Shown: positions 34,783 to 42,972 of the stretch, piece after piece
Layout: every line of letters starts with the position of its first letter
How positions within the stretch are numbered: position 1 is the first letter of the stretch
Notes under the pieces: generated by a model
What the model was told of the DNA's origin: nothing
The model's input: the letters and a program-made list of their open reading frames with translations, nothing else
Databases searched by the model: none
Program-made: the position numbers and the translations under genes
Source: Accumulibacter sp964420975
GTDB lineage: Bacteria > Pseudomonadota > Gammaproteobacteria > Burkholderiales > Rhodocyclaceae
Assembly: GCA_964420975.1 (NCBI GenBank)
Contig: CAYQVH010000017.1
Coordinates: 1 to 64,000 of the forward strand
Direction: 5' to 3'
DNA length: 64,000 nt

Positions 34783-35220
34783 ATGAAACCTTTCGCCCTC
34801 GCAACCCCGCTAGTGATCTTGTTTGCCGCCACCTCGACGGTCGCGCAGGACGCCGCTGTCCTGCGTGACCTCGATTCGGCGGGCCGGGTGACCCTGACCA
34901 AGGACCAATTGCTGCAGCTGCTTCCCGGCGCCAAGATGAGCCGGGTCTCGGCGCGGGGAAATACGCATTACTGGCAAAACGACGCTGACGGAACGTTCAT
35001 CATTTCCAGCGACAACAAGGACCGCGGCAAGGGTTCCTCGACCGCGCGTGGCAAATGGCACATCTCGGACGACGGTCGCTACTGCGTACTGATCGAATGG
35101 AAGACGGTTGATAACGAAGAGTGGTGTCGCTACATCGTGCGCGCCGGCGACGTCTACTACGGCACCAAGTCCGACAAGACGGGAACCGAGAAGGTCTACC
35201 GACTGGAGATCGGCAAGTAG
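34783..35220 (+). CDS. Small secreted protein, DUF995-like
   Basis: 145 residues. A signal peptide (about 1-21, FALATPLVILFAATSTVAQ) is followed by LTKDQLLQLLPGAKMSRVSARGNTHYW, an ARGKWHISDDGRYCV segment and a C-terminal YYGTK strand. The pattern resembles DUF995/periplasmic lipid- or cell-wall-related small proteins; two cysteines (YCVL and EWCRY) may form a disulfide. No operon partner is present. Function unknown. Confidence 0.6.
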   Translation: MKPFALATPLVILFAATSTVAQDAAVLRDLDSAGRVTLTKDQLLQLLPGAKMSRVSARGNTHYWQNDADGTFIISSDNKDRGKGSSTARGKWHISDDGRYCVLIEWKTVDNEEWCRYIVRAGDVYYGTKSDKTGTEKVYRLEIGK

Positions 35221-35260
35221 GTCCCGGGTCGCCGCCGCGTGCTGGCAGGCACCTCCAGCT

Positions 35261-37222
35261 TCACGGAATGACGTCGCCGCCGTCGGCGCGCGCATGATTC
35301 GCCAACACCAGAACCTCTGACGGCGGCAGTTGGCGCACCTCGACGAACGCGATGCCGTCGCTCGTATACCGTACCGGCAGGCGGCTGCCGACCGCGTGAG
35401 CTCCGGTGTAAGCGCCTTGGTGGGCCGCTTGCGCCGAATTCAGCACGACTTGCAGGCTCGCCCCCGGCGGATTGAGCGTCGCGTCGACGAGAACGTCGGC
35501 GCCACGATTCTCCGCGCCATGGCCATTGACGACGCACAGCAGTTCCTCGTCGTCGAGCAGGCGCGACCAGGCGATCAGTTCGCCCGGCCCATGGCAGTCG
35601 AACAGCCGTCCAAGAAAGGCGATCGGCCGCAGATACTGGCGGCCGCGGCGCAGGGCGGGGAACTGCGCGCGCACGGCGTTGATCGCGGCGATGCGCAGGT
35701 ACGCCGGGCTCTGTTCGTCGAAGCAGTGCCGGCCGGCCGTACCGAAGGGGCCAAAGCCGGGCAACTCGAGGTCGGTCGCCGGCAGCAGGCTGTCGCGCCC
35801 ACCGCGACGGGGATGCTCGGGGCCGAACATCGCTTCCCGCAGGTAACGATCCGAAGTTTTCCACTCGGGTAGCCAGACGCGTTCGGCCGCCTCGGGTCCG
35901 CCGAGACTCTGCTCGCTGCCGTAGTAAAGGCACGGAATGCCGAGTGTGAGCGCCTGCACGGCGACGGCGGCGGCAATCTGATGCGTGGACGCCGCCTCGC
36001 TCGAGAAGCGCAGTTTCTGGCCAAAGACGTGGTCGTGGTCGTCGACGATCGAAACGTGGCGGCGACCGAGGTTGCGGTGCGATCCCATGCCCGGAGAATG
36101 GGCGTCGAAACCGTCGAAGTAGGCGCGCGGAGGTAGCAATCCCTTGGCGACGCCGTTGATCGTCGGCCGCATCTCGCCGATGTCGAGCGCGGCGTTGAGG
36201 TTGCGTTCGAGGACGTCGAGGTAGCGGTCTTCGGCGTAGTCGCCGCCTGCGACCTCGCCGACGAGAAAGAAGTCGTCCTTGCCGAGGTTGCTGGCAAACT
36301 CCTTGATCGCGCCGCAAAAGTTGCGCGCGTCCTCCAGCGAGACGTGCTTCAGCGTGTCGATGCGGAAGCCGTCGCAATCGGTCAGCGCGATCCAGTATTT
36401 GTAGCAGCGCGCCAGGTCGGACAGCGCGCGCTCCAGCCGGAAGTCGCGCAAGGTGATGAAGTCGCTGCGCTTGTGTTCGGCTTGCGGGTCGTCGAGGTCG
36501 CCGGCGCCGAGGCTGCCGCTGCCGGCGCGCGTATAGTCCTCCGAATTCTGCAGTTCGCGCGGCCAGACGCCGTCTTCAGCGCCTGCGATGGCGCCGATCG
36601 TCTGACCGTGATCGCCGAGCCAGGAGCCGAAGTCGTAACGGCCGGTGGTGTAGTGCGGCGTCCACACGTCTCCCGGCGTTCCCGGCGGGTAAACCCAGTT
36701 GCAGCCGGAGTGATTGAAGATGATGTCGAGGATGACGCGCAGCCCGCTCTGATGCGCTTCGGCGACCAGCGCCACAAGGTCGGCGCGGGTACCGAAACGC
36801 GGATCGACGTCGAGAAAATCCTGCACCCCGTAGCCGTGGTAACTGTCGAGGTGCCCGCGCTGCTTGAAGACCGGACTCAGCCACAAGGCGGTGACCCCGA
36901 GCCGTTTCAGATAGCCGAGCTTGGAACGCACGCCGGCGAGGGTTCCCCCCTGCCAGCGCGCTGCTCCCGACTCCGCCCAGCGGTCCCAGCGCCACGGCTG
37001 ACCGTCGGCCATGGCGGGTCGCGCTGCCGACAACTGATCGCGATCGAGCCGCGGTCGTGAGGCTTCACCGGCGTCGCTGAAGCGATCGACAAGCAGGAAG
37101 TAGAGCACCTGATCGCGCCAATCGCCTGGCGAACGGAAATAGCGCTGTCGGCGCGGCAGCCGGACGTTGTCGCGGACGCTGTCCGGGCGCGGGTGTTTGA
37201 GAGCCTGTTTGGCAAACGACAT
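35261..37222 (-). CDS. GH13 alpha-amylase / glucanotransferase family enzyme
   Basis: 653 residues from the ATG at 37222, preceded by AGGAG; upstream in-frame sequence is not family-like. The barrel motifs are present: DIIFNHSG (region I), DGFRIDTLKHV with the nucleophile Asp at about 289, FFLVGEVAGG with the acid/base Glu at about 323, and IVDDHDHVFG with the third Asp near 397. A C-terminal beta domain follows. The absence of a signal peptide suggests cytosolic action on glycogen or maltodextrin. The exact specificity (amylase, maltogenic or trehalose-related) cannot be read. It stands alone. Confidence 0.85.
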   Translation of the reverse strand: MSFAKQALKHPRPDSVRDNVRLPRRQRYFRSPGDWRDQVLYFLLVDRFSDAGEASRPRLDRDQLSAARPAMADGQPWRWDRWAESGAARWQGGTLAGVRSKLGYLKRLGVTALWLSPVFKQRGHLDSYHGYGVQDFLDVDPRFGTRADLVALVAEAHQSGLRVILDIIFNHSGCNWVYPPGTPGDVWTPHYTTGRYDFGSWLGDHGQTIGAIAGAEDGVWPRELQNSEDYTRAGSGSLGAGDLDDPQAEHKRSDFITLRDFRLERALSDLARCYKYWIALTDCDGFRIDTLKHVSLEDARNFCGAIKEFASNLGKDDFFLVGEVAGGDYAEDRYLDVLERNLNAALDIGEMRPTINGVAKGLLPPRAYFDGFDAHSPGMGSHRNLGRRHVSIVDDHDHVFGQKLRFSSEAASTHQIAAAVAVQALTLGIPCLYYGSEQSLGGPEAAERVWLPEWKTSDRYLREAMFGPEHPRRGGRDSLLPATDLELPGFGPFGTAGRHCFDEQSPAYLRIAAINAVRAQFPALRRGRQYLRPIAFLGRLFDCHGPGELIAWSRLLDDEELLCVVNGHGAENRGADVLVDATLNPPGASLQVVLNSAQAAHQGAYTGAHAVGSRLPVRYTSDGIAFVEVRQLPPSEVLVLANHARADGGDVIP

Positions 37223-37446
37223 GGTGGCGACTCCTGGTTGGCGAGCGTTGGAAAGTGCGCTTCGGCACGAGACAATGCACATTAAAAAGGATACTTGGCG
37301 GACTTGCCAGTAGCTGTCGGCGAAAGCCCGCAGGGCTCGTCCACCGGCGGCGACGATTGCCCGCCAGGGCGTATTCCGCAAGCATCACGCGACTCGCCTG
37401 GGCAAGGCCAACAGCGGCCAGAGCAGCGTATACTGCCGGTTTGCCG

Positions 37447-38436
37447 ATGATTTCACTTGCCGCCGTGCTGTTCTTCCGCCGCCGCCGTTTCTGGTTTGTT
37501 GTCGTCCTGTTGCTGTGCGCACCCCCGACGGCCCTCGCCGGCGTGGCGATCGCGCTCAATTCCGCCGATGGAACGATCAGCTTGATCGACACCGACACCT
37601 ATCAGGTGACCGGCAAGGCGAACGTCTGCAAGGAGCCGCATCACCTGATGCCAACGCCCGACGACAAGTCGGTGATCGTTGCCTGTGCGGCGTCCAACCA
37701 GCTGGTTTTTTTCGATCCTGTCACCGGTCGCGAGCAGAAGCGCTTGCGCAACATCTCGGACCCCTACCAGCTCGGCTTCTCGCCCGACCGCAAGTGGTTC
37801 GTCACGACCTCGCTGCGTCTGGACCGGGTCGACCTCTACGACGCGAAGGATTTCCAGCTCAAGGGCCGCTTGCCGGCGCCACGAACGCCTTCGCACATGG
37901 CTTTCGACAACGCCAGCGAGTTCGTTTTCGTCACCCTGCAGGAGTCGAACGAGGTGATGGCGATTCATCTCGGCACGCAGCGCGTCGCGTGGGTGATGCC
38001 GGTGGCGGAGACGCCGGCGGGAATTGCCATGGCGCCGGACAATCGCCATCTGCTGGTCGCCAGCATGGGCGAAGGCGTCGTCGAAGTAATCGACTGGCGT
38101 TTTCAGCAAAGTGTGAAAAAGATCCCGGCCGACACCGCCACTCACAACCTGCAGCCGAAAGGCGATCGGCGCCACTTTTTCGTTTCCAATCGCAGCGTCA
38201 ATGGCAGCATCTCGGTGCTCGACACCAAGACGATGACGATCGTCGACCGATTCGACCTGCCAGGCGGCCCGGACGACATGATGGTACGTGCCGACGGCAG
38301 GGAACTCTGGGCGACGGCCCGCTTTGCCCGCCGCGTGCAGGTGGTTGATCTCGCCACCAAGACCCTCAAGGCGTCGATTCCGGTCGGCAGTTCGCCACAC
38401 GGGGTCTTCTTTCTCGACCACGCCGGGCTGCGATGA
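37447..38436 (+). CDS. Secreted YncE/cytochrome d1-like beta-propeller protein
   Basis: 329 residues. A signal sequence covers about 1-31 (FWFVVVLLLCAPPTALAG). The rest is a seven-bladed propeller with repeats such as ADGTISLIDTDTYQVTGK, GSISVLDTKTMTIVDRFDL and VVDLATKTLKASIPVGSSPHGVFF. There are no heme-binding motifs. It overlaps the deacetylase gene by four bases and heads a three-gene operon with it and a membrane hydroxylase, which suggests an envelope or polysaccharide role (inference). Confidence 0.8.
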   Translation: MISLAAVLFFRRRRFWFVVVLLLCAPPTALAGVAIALNSADGTISLIDTDTYQVTGKANVCKEPHHLMPTPDDKSVIVACAASNQLVFFDPVTGREQKRLRNISDPYQLGFSPDRKWFVTTSLRLDRVDLYDAKDFQLKGRLPAPRTPSHMAFDNASEFVFVTLQESNEVMAIHLGTQRVAWVMPVAETPAGIAMAPDNRHLLVASMGEGVVEVIDWRFQQSVKKIPADTATHNLQPKGDRRHFFVSNRSVNGSISVLDTKTMTIVDRFDLPGGPDDMMVRADGRELWATARFARRVQVVDLATKTLKASIPVGSSPHGVFFLDHAGLR

Positions 38437-39188
38437 CGGCACGACGGCGTTTCTTCCGGCTCTGGCCACGGGTGGCGCTGCTGCTCTGCAGCCTCGCCGG
38501 CGCGGCGCTTGCCTCGGCGGCGTGCAAGGGAACGCTGTACCTGACCTTTGATACCGGCAACATGCGACACGCCGAATGGATCGCCGAGACCTTGGCCAGA
38601 CAGGGCGTGAAAGCGACCTTCTTTCTGGCGAACGAGAAAACCTTCCGCGGCGACTACGCGCTCGACGCCGCGTGGGCGCCGTACTGGCAGGCGCGCGTCG
38701 CCGAGGGCCACGCCTTTGGCAGCCATACCTGGCGCCATGGCAGCTTCCGCGAAGACTACGGCGATCGAGTGCGCTACCGCCTGCTCGACGGCCAGTCCGA
38801 GCTGCTCGACGCGCGCGCGCTCTGCGACGAGCTGAGGCGGCCCGACAAACGGTTCGAGGAGCTCACCGGCCGGACATTCGACCCGGTCTGGCGTGCCCCT
38901 GGCGGTCGCACGACGCGCAACACGCTGGCAGCCGCCGAAGCCTGCGGTTACCGCCACGTCGCTTGGGCGGCGGCCGGCTTTCTCGGTGATGAACTGCCGT
39001 CCGAAACCTATCCGAACGCCCTGCTCCTGCAACGTGCGCTCGACCGTCTGCGTGATGGCGACGTGATCGTCGCTCATCTCGGCATCTGGTCACGCAAGGA
39101 CCCGTTTGCGCCGATGCTCGAGCCGTTGCTGAGCGGCCTGCGGGCCAAAGGCTTCTGTTTTTCCACCCGCCGCGGGCAGGCACGATGA
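38433..39188 (+). CDS. Exported polysaccharide deacetylase (NodB homology)
   Basis: 251 residues with a signal peptide (about 1-30). NodB motif 1 is TFDTGNM (instead of the usual TFDDG), motif 2 GSHTWRHGSF, and motif 3 RAPGGRT. The first motif lacks the second aspartate (Asp-Thr in place of Asp-Asp), so the metal site is somewhat unusual. The enzyme would remove N- or O-acetyl groups from a surface glycan. It is coupled to both neighbours by four-base overlaps. Confidence 0.8.
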   Translation: MTARRRFFRLWPRVALLLCSLAGAALASAACKGTLYLTFDTGNMRHAEWIAETLARQGVKATFFLANEKTFRGDYALDAAWAPYWQARVAEGHAFGSHTWRHGSFREDYGDRVRYRLLDGQSELLDARALCDELRRPDKRFEELTGRTFDPVWRAPGGRTTRNTLAAAEACGYRHVAWAAAGFLGDELPSETYPNALLLQRALDRLRDGDVIVAHLGIWSRKDPFAPMLEPLLSGLRAKGFCFSTRRGQAR

Positions 39189-40183
39189 TCGAGCCCCTGC
39201 TCGAAACCTTCGTCGCCGTCCAGGGCTGGCTGCTCGACCGCGTCGTACAGCCGCCGCTGCTCGCCCTCGGGCTCGGCAGTTACATCGAACTCGCCTTTGA
39301 CGGCATCGAGCTCTTCCTTTGTGGCTTGTTGCAACTTGGCTTTGCCTACCTGCTGTTGCGCCCGCTCGAAGCGCTGTGGCCGATCGAGGTCTGGCCCGAC
39401 CGCAAGGCCGTGCGGGTGGACATCCTTTACTCTTTCCTCGACCGTCTGGGCGTCATTCCGCTGCTCGTCTTCGGGCTGCTGTCACCGTTGATCGCGGGAG
39501 TCGACGGCTGGTTGCGCCTGGCTGGCGTCATTCCGCCGCAGCTCGAAGACTTCTTGCCGGGGCTCGAAGACCGGCCGCTGCTCAGCTTTCTGGTCTATGT
39601 GCTGCTCCTCGACCTCGCCGAATACTGGCGCCACCGCCTTTCGCATACCTGGCGCTGGTGGTGGGCCTTGCACGCCATCCACCATACGCAGCGGCAGATG
39701 ACGCTGTGGACCGACAGCCGCAACCATCTGTTGGACGATCTCAGCGGAGGCGTCTGGTTCGCCGTCGTTGCCTTGCTGATCGGCGTTCCTCCCGGTCATT
39801 TCGTCGGCTTGCTGATCCTCGTCAAGACGGTGGAGAATCTCTCGCACGTCAACGCGCGACTGTCGTTCGGCGACCTCGGTGAGCGCCTTCTCGTCAGCCC
39901 GCGTTACCATCGCTGGCATCACGCGCTAGACTTGCCGCCAGGCGATCGTTTCCGTTTCGGCTGCAACTTTGCCGTCCTCTTTCCGGTCTGGGACTGGCTT
40001 TTCGGCACGCAGTACCGGGAGCCAAACTTGCCACCGACCGGCGTCAGCCACGGACCGCTGCCGGATACCGCCGCCGACAGCGGTTTCTGGCGCCAGCAGT
40101 GGGAAGGACTGGCGGCCATGCTGCAGGCCTTGCGACCACGTACCGCCGACCGTCGACCGGCAAGCGGAACAAGCACTTATTGA
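39185..40183 (+). CDS. Fatty acid hydroxylase / sterol desaturase family membrane protein
   Basis: 332 residues. Several transmembrane helices surround three histidine boxes that bind a di-iron centre: HRLSH, HAIHHTQ and HRWHHA, the last followed by NFAVLFPVWDWLFGT. These integral-membrane oxygenases hydroxylate or desaturate lipids. It overlaps the deacetylase gene. The substrate is unknown; a hopanoid or membrane lipid is possible. Confidence 0.85.
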   Translation: MIEPLLETFVAVQGWLLDRVVQPPLLALGLGSYIELAFDGIELFLCGLLQLGFAYLLLRPLEALWPIEVWPDRKAVRVDILYSFLDRLGVIPLLVFGLLSPLIAGVDGWLRLAGVIPPQLEDFLPGLEDRPLLSFLVYVLLLDLAEYWRHRLSHTWRWWWALHAIHHTQRQMTLWTDSRNHLLDDLSGGVWFAVVALLIGVPPGHFVGLLILVKTVENLSHVNARLSFGDLGERLLVSPRYHRWHHALDLPPGDRFRFGCNFAVLFPVWDWLFGTQYREPNLPPTGVSHGPLPDTAADSGFWRQQWEGLAAMLQALRPRTADRRPASGTSTY

Positions 40184-40212
40184 CCAATTGACGACGCCAG
40201 CAGGGATCTCAC

Positions 40213-40755
40213 ATGCTCGAAAAAGCTCGCTCCTTCGCGCTCGCTGCGCACGGGGCTCAGATGTACGGTTCACGACCGTACGCCTTTCACCTCGATGCCG
40301 TTGCCCGACTGCTCGCGCCTTGGGGTGCCGAGGCGCAGGTGATCGCGTACCTGCACGACGTGGTCGAAGACACGCCAGTCAGCGAAGGCGAGATCCGCCA
40401 ACACTTCGGGGCCTTGGTCGCCGACTGCGTCAGCCTGCTCACTGATCCGCCGGGCAAGCTGCGCGCCGAGCGCAAGGCGCGTGCCTACGCCAAACTGGCC
40501 GGGGTTTCCGGAGCCGGCGAGCTGGCTTTGGTCGTCAAGACGGCGGATCGGCTGGCCAACGTCCGTTGTTGCCTGATCGACGACCGGCGCGCTCTGCACG
40601 AAGTCTATCGCGGCGAGCACGCGGCTTTCCGCGCGGCAGCGTATCGTCCTGGGCTGTGCGACGCCTTGTGGGCGGAACTCGATACCTTGTTGGCCCTTGA
40701 TCCGACGACGACCGTCACTGCCTCCGGCTCGAGCACGAGCCCCGAGGACGTCTAG
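40213..40755 (+). CDS. MESH1/SpoT-like HD-domain hydrolase
   Basis: 180 residues. The HD fold of (p)ppGpp and NADPH phosphohydrolases is visible: RPYAFHLDAVARLL, the metal-binding YLHDVVEDT, and VVKTADRLANVRC. It has only the hydrolase domain, with no synthetase, TGS or ACT part, so it is a small alarmone hydrolase-like protein rather than SpoT. It starts 30 bp after the hydroxylase gene and its stop overlaps the next start. Confidence 0.82.
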   Translation: MLEKARSFALAAHGAQMYGSRPYAFHLDAVARLLAPWGAEAQVIAYLHDVVEDTPVSEGEIRQHFGALVADCVSLLTDPPGKLRAERKARAYAKLAGVSGAGELALVVKTADRLANVRCCLIDDRRALHEVYRGEHAAFRAAAYRPGLCDALWAELDTLLALDPTTTVTASGSSTSPEDV

Positions 40756-41114
40756 TGTCGAGCCCCCGTTACCGGCTCGCCGCGGCTGCGCTTGGCGCGG
40801 CTCTTGTCGTCGGTGGCTGTTTCCCCGGCCCGGAAAGGGTCGGCGAGCTGACGTTGGCGACGATGCAGGGACGCTTTCGCAGCGATCCGCAACTGAAGGC
40901 GAGCGGCGCCGAAGTCGTTTCGGTCAAGGTTACCGGCGGCAGCCGCACGCGATACGCCGCGATCGCCAGCATCCGTCACGGCGACAAGACGTACGACGTG
41001 CCCGTCACGGTCGTCCTGGACGGTTTCAATCTCGAATGGTTCGCCGAGCCGACGGCGTTCGACTTCCTGCCAAAAGCAAAGCCACCTGCCTCTGCGGAGC
41101 AGATTCCCCGCTGA
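40755..41114 (+). CDS. Small putative lipoprotein
   Basis: 119 residues, GTG start sharing a base with the previous stop (TAGTG). A signal peptide ends in the lipobox VVGGC at residues 18-22. The mature part is short and mixed alpha/beta (VVSVKVTGGSRTRYAAIASI, TVVLDGFNLEWFAEPT). It is not recognised. The tight junction suggests co-expression with the HD hydrolase. Confidence 0.65.
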   Translation: MSSPRYRLAAAALGAALVVGGCFPGPERVGELTLATMQGRFRSDPQLKASGAEVVSVKVTGGSRTRYAAIASIRHGDKTYDVPVTVVLDGFNLEWFAEPTAFDFLPKAKPPASAEQIPR

Positions 41115-41232
41115 GCCGAGCTCTCGGCAAGCCCGTGAGGCGCGTCGATCGGCGCCGGCAGCAGGCTCCGGCCCCCCTGAGGTACAATACGCGCCCCTTT
41201 GGCAACTTGATGATTTTTTAAGAGGTTTAGTC

Positions 41233-42855
41233 GTGCTCGTCGCCAGTAATGTGACCATGCAGTTCGGGGTCAAACCCCTTTTTGAGAATGTCTCGCTGAA
41301 GTTCGGCGAGGGCTATCGTTACGGCCTGATCGGCGCCAACGGCTCGGGCAAGTCAACGTTCATGAAGATCCTCGACGGCGAACTCGAACCGACGGCCGGC
41401 AACGTCAGCAAGGAGTTGCACGAACGCATGGCGTATCTGCGCCAGGATCAGTTCGCCTTCGAGCAGCAGCGCGTGATCGACGTCGTGATGATGGGGCACG
41501 CCGAAATGTGGACGTGCAGGCTCGAAAAGGACGCCATCTACGCCAACCCCGAGGCGAGCGAAGACGACTACCTGCACGCCGCCGAGCTGGAAAGCCGTTT
41601 CGCCGAATACGGCGGCTACACCGCCGAAGCGCGTGCCGGAGAACTGCTGCTCGGGGTCGGTATTCCCGCCGAGCAACACGAGGGACCGATGCGCGACGTG
41701 GCTCCTGGCTGGAAACTGCGCGTACTGCTCTGCCAAGCGCTGTTTGCCGACCCGGACATCCTGCTGCTCGACGAACCGACCAACAACCTCGACCTGGCGA
41801 CGATCCGCTGGCTGGAGAACGTGATCAGCGAGCGCAGCAGCACGATGGTGATCATCTCGCACGACCGCCACTTCCTGAATCAGGTGTGCACACACATGGC
41901 CGACCTCGATTACGGAAAGATCACCGTTTATCCCGGCAACTACGACGACTTCATGGAAGCGTCGGCGCAGGCGCGTGAACGCCAGCAGAACGCCAACGCC
42001 AAGGCCAAGGAACGGATCGCCGAGCTGCAGACCTTTGTCCGCCGTTTTTCGGCCAATGCCTCGAAGGCGAAACAGGCGACCTCGCGCCTGAAGTTGATCG
42101 AGAAGTTGAAGCCCGAAGACGTCAAGCCGTCGTCGCGCCAATACCCGTGGATCCGCTTCGAGTTCGACGACAAGGAAAAGCTGCACCGACAGGCGGTCGA
42201 GATCGATCAGTTGAGCTTCGCCTATCCCGGCAGCTCGCGCCCGATCATCGACCGACTGACGCTGACCCTCAACGGCGGCGACCGGCTGGCGATCATCGGC
42301 GAGAACGGCGTCGGCAAGAGTACGCTGCTCAAGCTGCTGATGGGCGAGTTGAAACCTCAGCGGGGCAGCATCAAGTGGGCTGAAAAGGCACGTCCGGCGT
42401 ACTACGCCCAGGATCACGCGCAGGAGTTCGCCAGCGACAAAACGCTGACCGACTGGATCGCAGGCTATGCGCGCGCCAGCCTGGCCGACGGCGAAGACCT
42501 CGAAACGCTGATTCGCGGCACGCTCGGCCGCCTGCTCTTTTCCGGCAACGAAGTGCGTAAACCAGTACGCGTGATCTCCGGCGGCGAGCAGGGGCGCATG
42601 CTCTTCGGCAAGATGATGCTGTCAAAGGCGAACGTGTTGGTGATGGACGAACCGACCAACCACCTCGACATGGAGTCGATCGAGTCGCTCAACACGGCGC
42701 TCGAGAAATACAGGGGAACGCTGATCTTCGTCTCGCACGACCGCGAGTTCGTTTCCTCACTGGCGACCCGGATTCTCGAAATCCGCCTCGATGGTCGGAT
42801 CGTCACCTACCCCGGCACTTACGAAGAGTACCTCGGCAGTCAGGGATTGGTCTGA
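41233..42855 (+). CDS. ybiT: ABC-F ATPase, YbiT type
   Basis: 540 residues, GTG start with AAGAGG upstream. ABC-F proteins act on ribosomes rather than in transport, and there are no membrane segments. Two ABC domains each have a P-loop (IGANGSGKST and IGENGVGKST). The first signature is the YbiT variant APGWKLRV, the second ISGGEQGR, and both Walker B motifs read LLDEPTNNLD or MDEPTNHLD. The linker is rich in charged coiled coil. Its last 185 bp are duplicated in degenerate form at 59840-60024, and its stop overlaps a remnant of the transglutaminase gene tail. It marks the left edge of the island. Confidence 0.92.
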   Translation: MLVASNVTMQFGVKPLFENVSLKFGEGYRYGLIGANGSGKSTFMKILDGELEPTAGNVSKELHERMAYLRQDQFAFEQQRVIDVVMMGHAEMWTCRLEKDAIYANPEASEDDYLHAAELESRFAEYGGYTAEARAGELLLGVGIPAEQHEGPMRDVAPGWKLRVLLCQALFADPDILLLDEPTNNLDLATIRWLENVISERSSTMVIISHDRHFLNQVCTHMADLDYGKITVYPGNYDDFMEASAQARERQQNANAKAKERIAELQTFVRRFSANASKAKQATSRLKLIEKLKPEDVKPSSRQYPWIRFEFDDKEKLHRQAVEIDQLSFAYPGSSRPIIDRLTLTLNGGDRLAIIGENGVGKSTLLKLLMGELKPQRGSIKWAEKARPAYYAQDHAQEFASDKTLTDWIAGYARASLADGEDLETLIRGTLGRLLFSGNEVRKPVRVISGGEQGRMLFGKMMLSKANVLVMDEPTNHLDMESIESLNTALEKYRGTLIFVSHDREFVSSLATRILEIRLDGRIVTYPGTYEEYLGSQGLV

Positions 42856-42928
42856 CCGTCGTCGCGTCGCCCCAGCTAGCGTTGTGGGTTGCGGCCACTT
42901 CGGGGTATTCGACGGGGTAACGGCACGA
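42671..42928 (+). repeat. Left imperfect direct repeat bounding the island
   Basis: The 3' end of ybiT (42671-42855) plus the sequence to 42928 matches 59840-60215 in the same orientation. Matching runs include CACTTACGAAGAGT, GTCAGGGATTGGTCTGACCG and GGGTTGCGGCCAC followed by GGTAACGGCAC. The left copy lacks about 120 bp between 42870 and 42886 that the right copy keeps. Confidence 0.8.
42840..42928 (-). pseudogene. Remnant of the DUF2126 transglutaminase gene 3' tail
   Basis: Read on the minus strand, this short stretch encodes CRYPVEYPEVAATHN and a final QTNP-stop, corresponding to CRYHVEHPGGRNPER and the C-terminus of the intact protein at 60008-63415. The two are joined after an internal loss. 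It overlaps the ybiT stop exactly as the tail of the intact gene overlaps the ybiT remnant at the right end. No open frame of significance remains. Confidence 0.7.
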
Positions 42929-42972
42929 CGTGGCGGCGCGGCAGCTGAGCGTGTAGTCGCCGAGCACCGACG

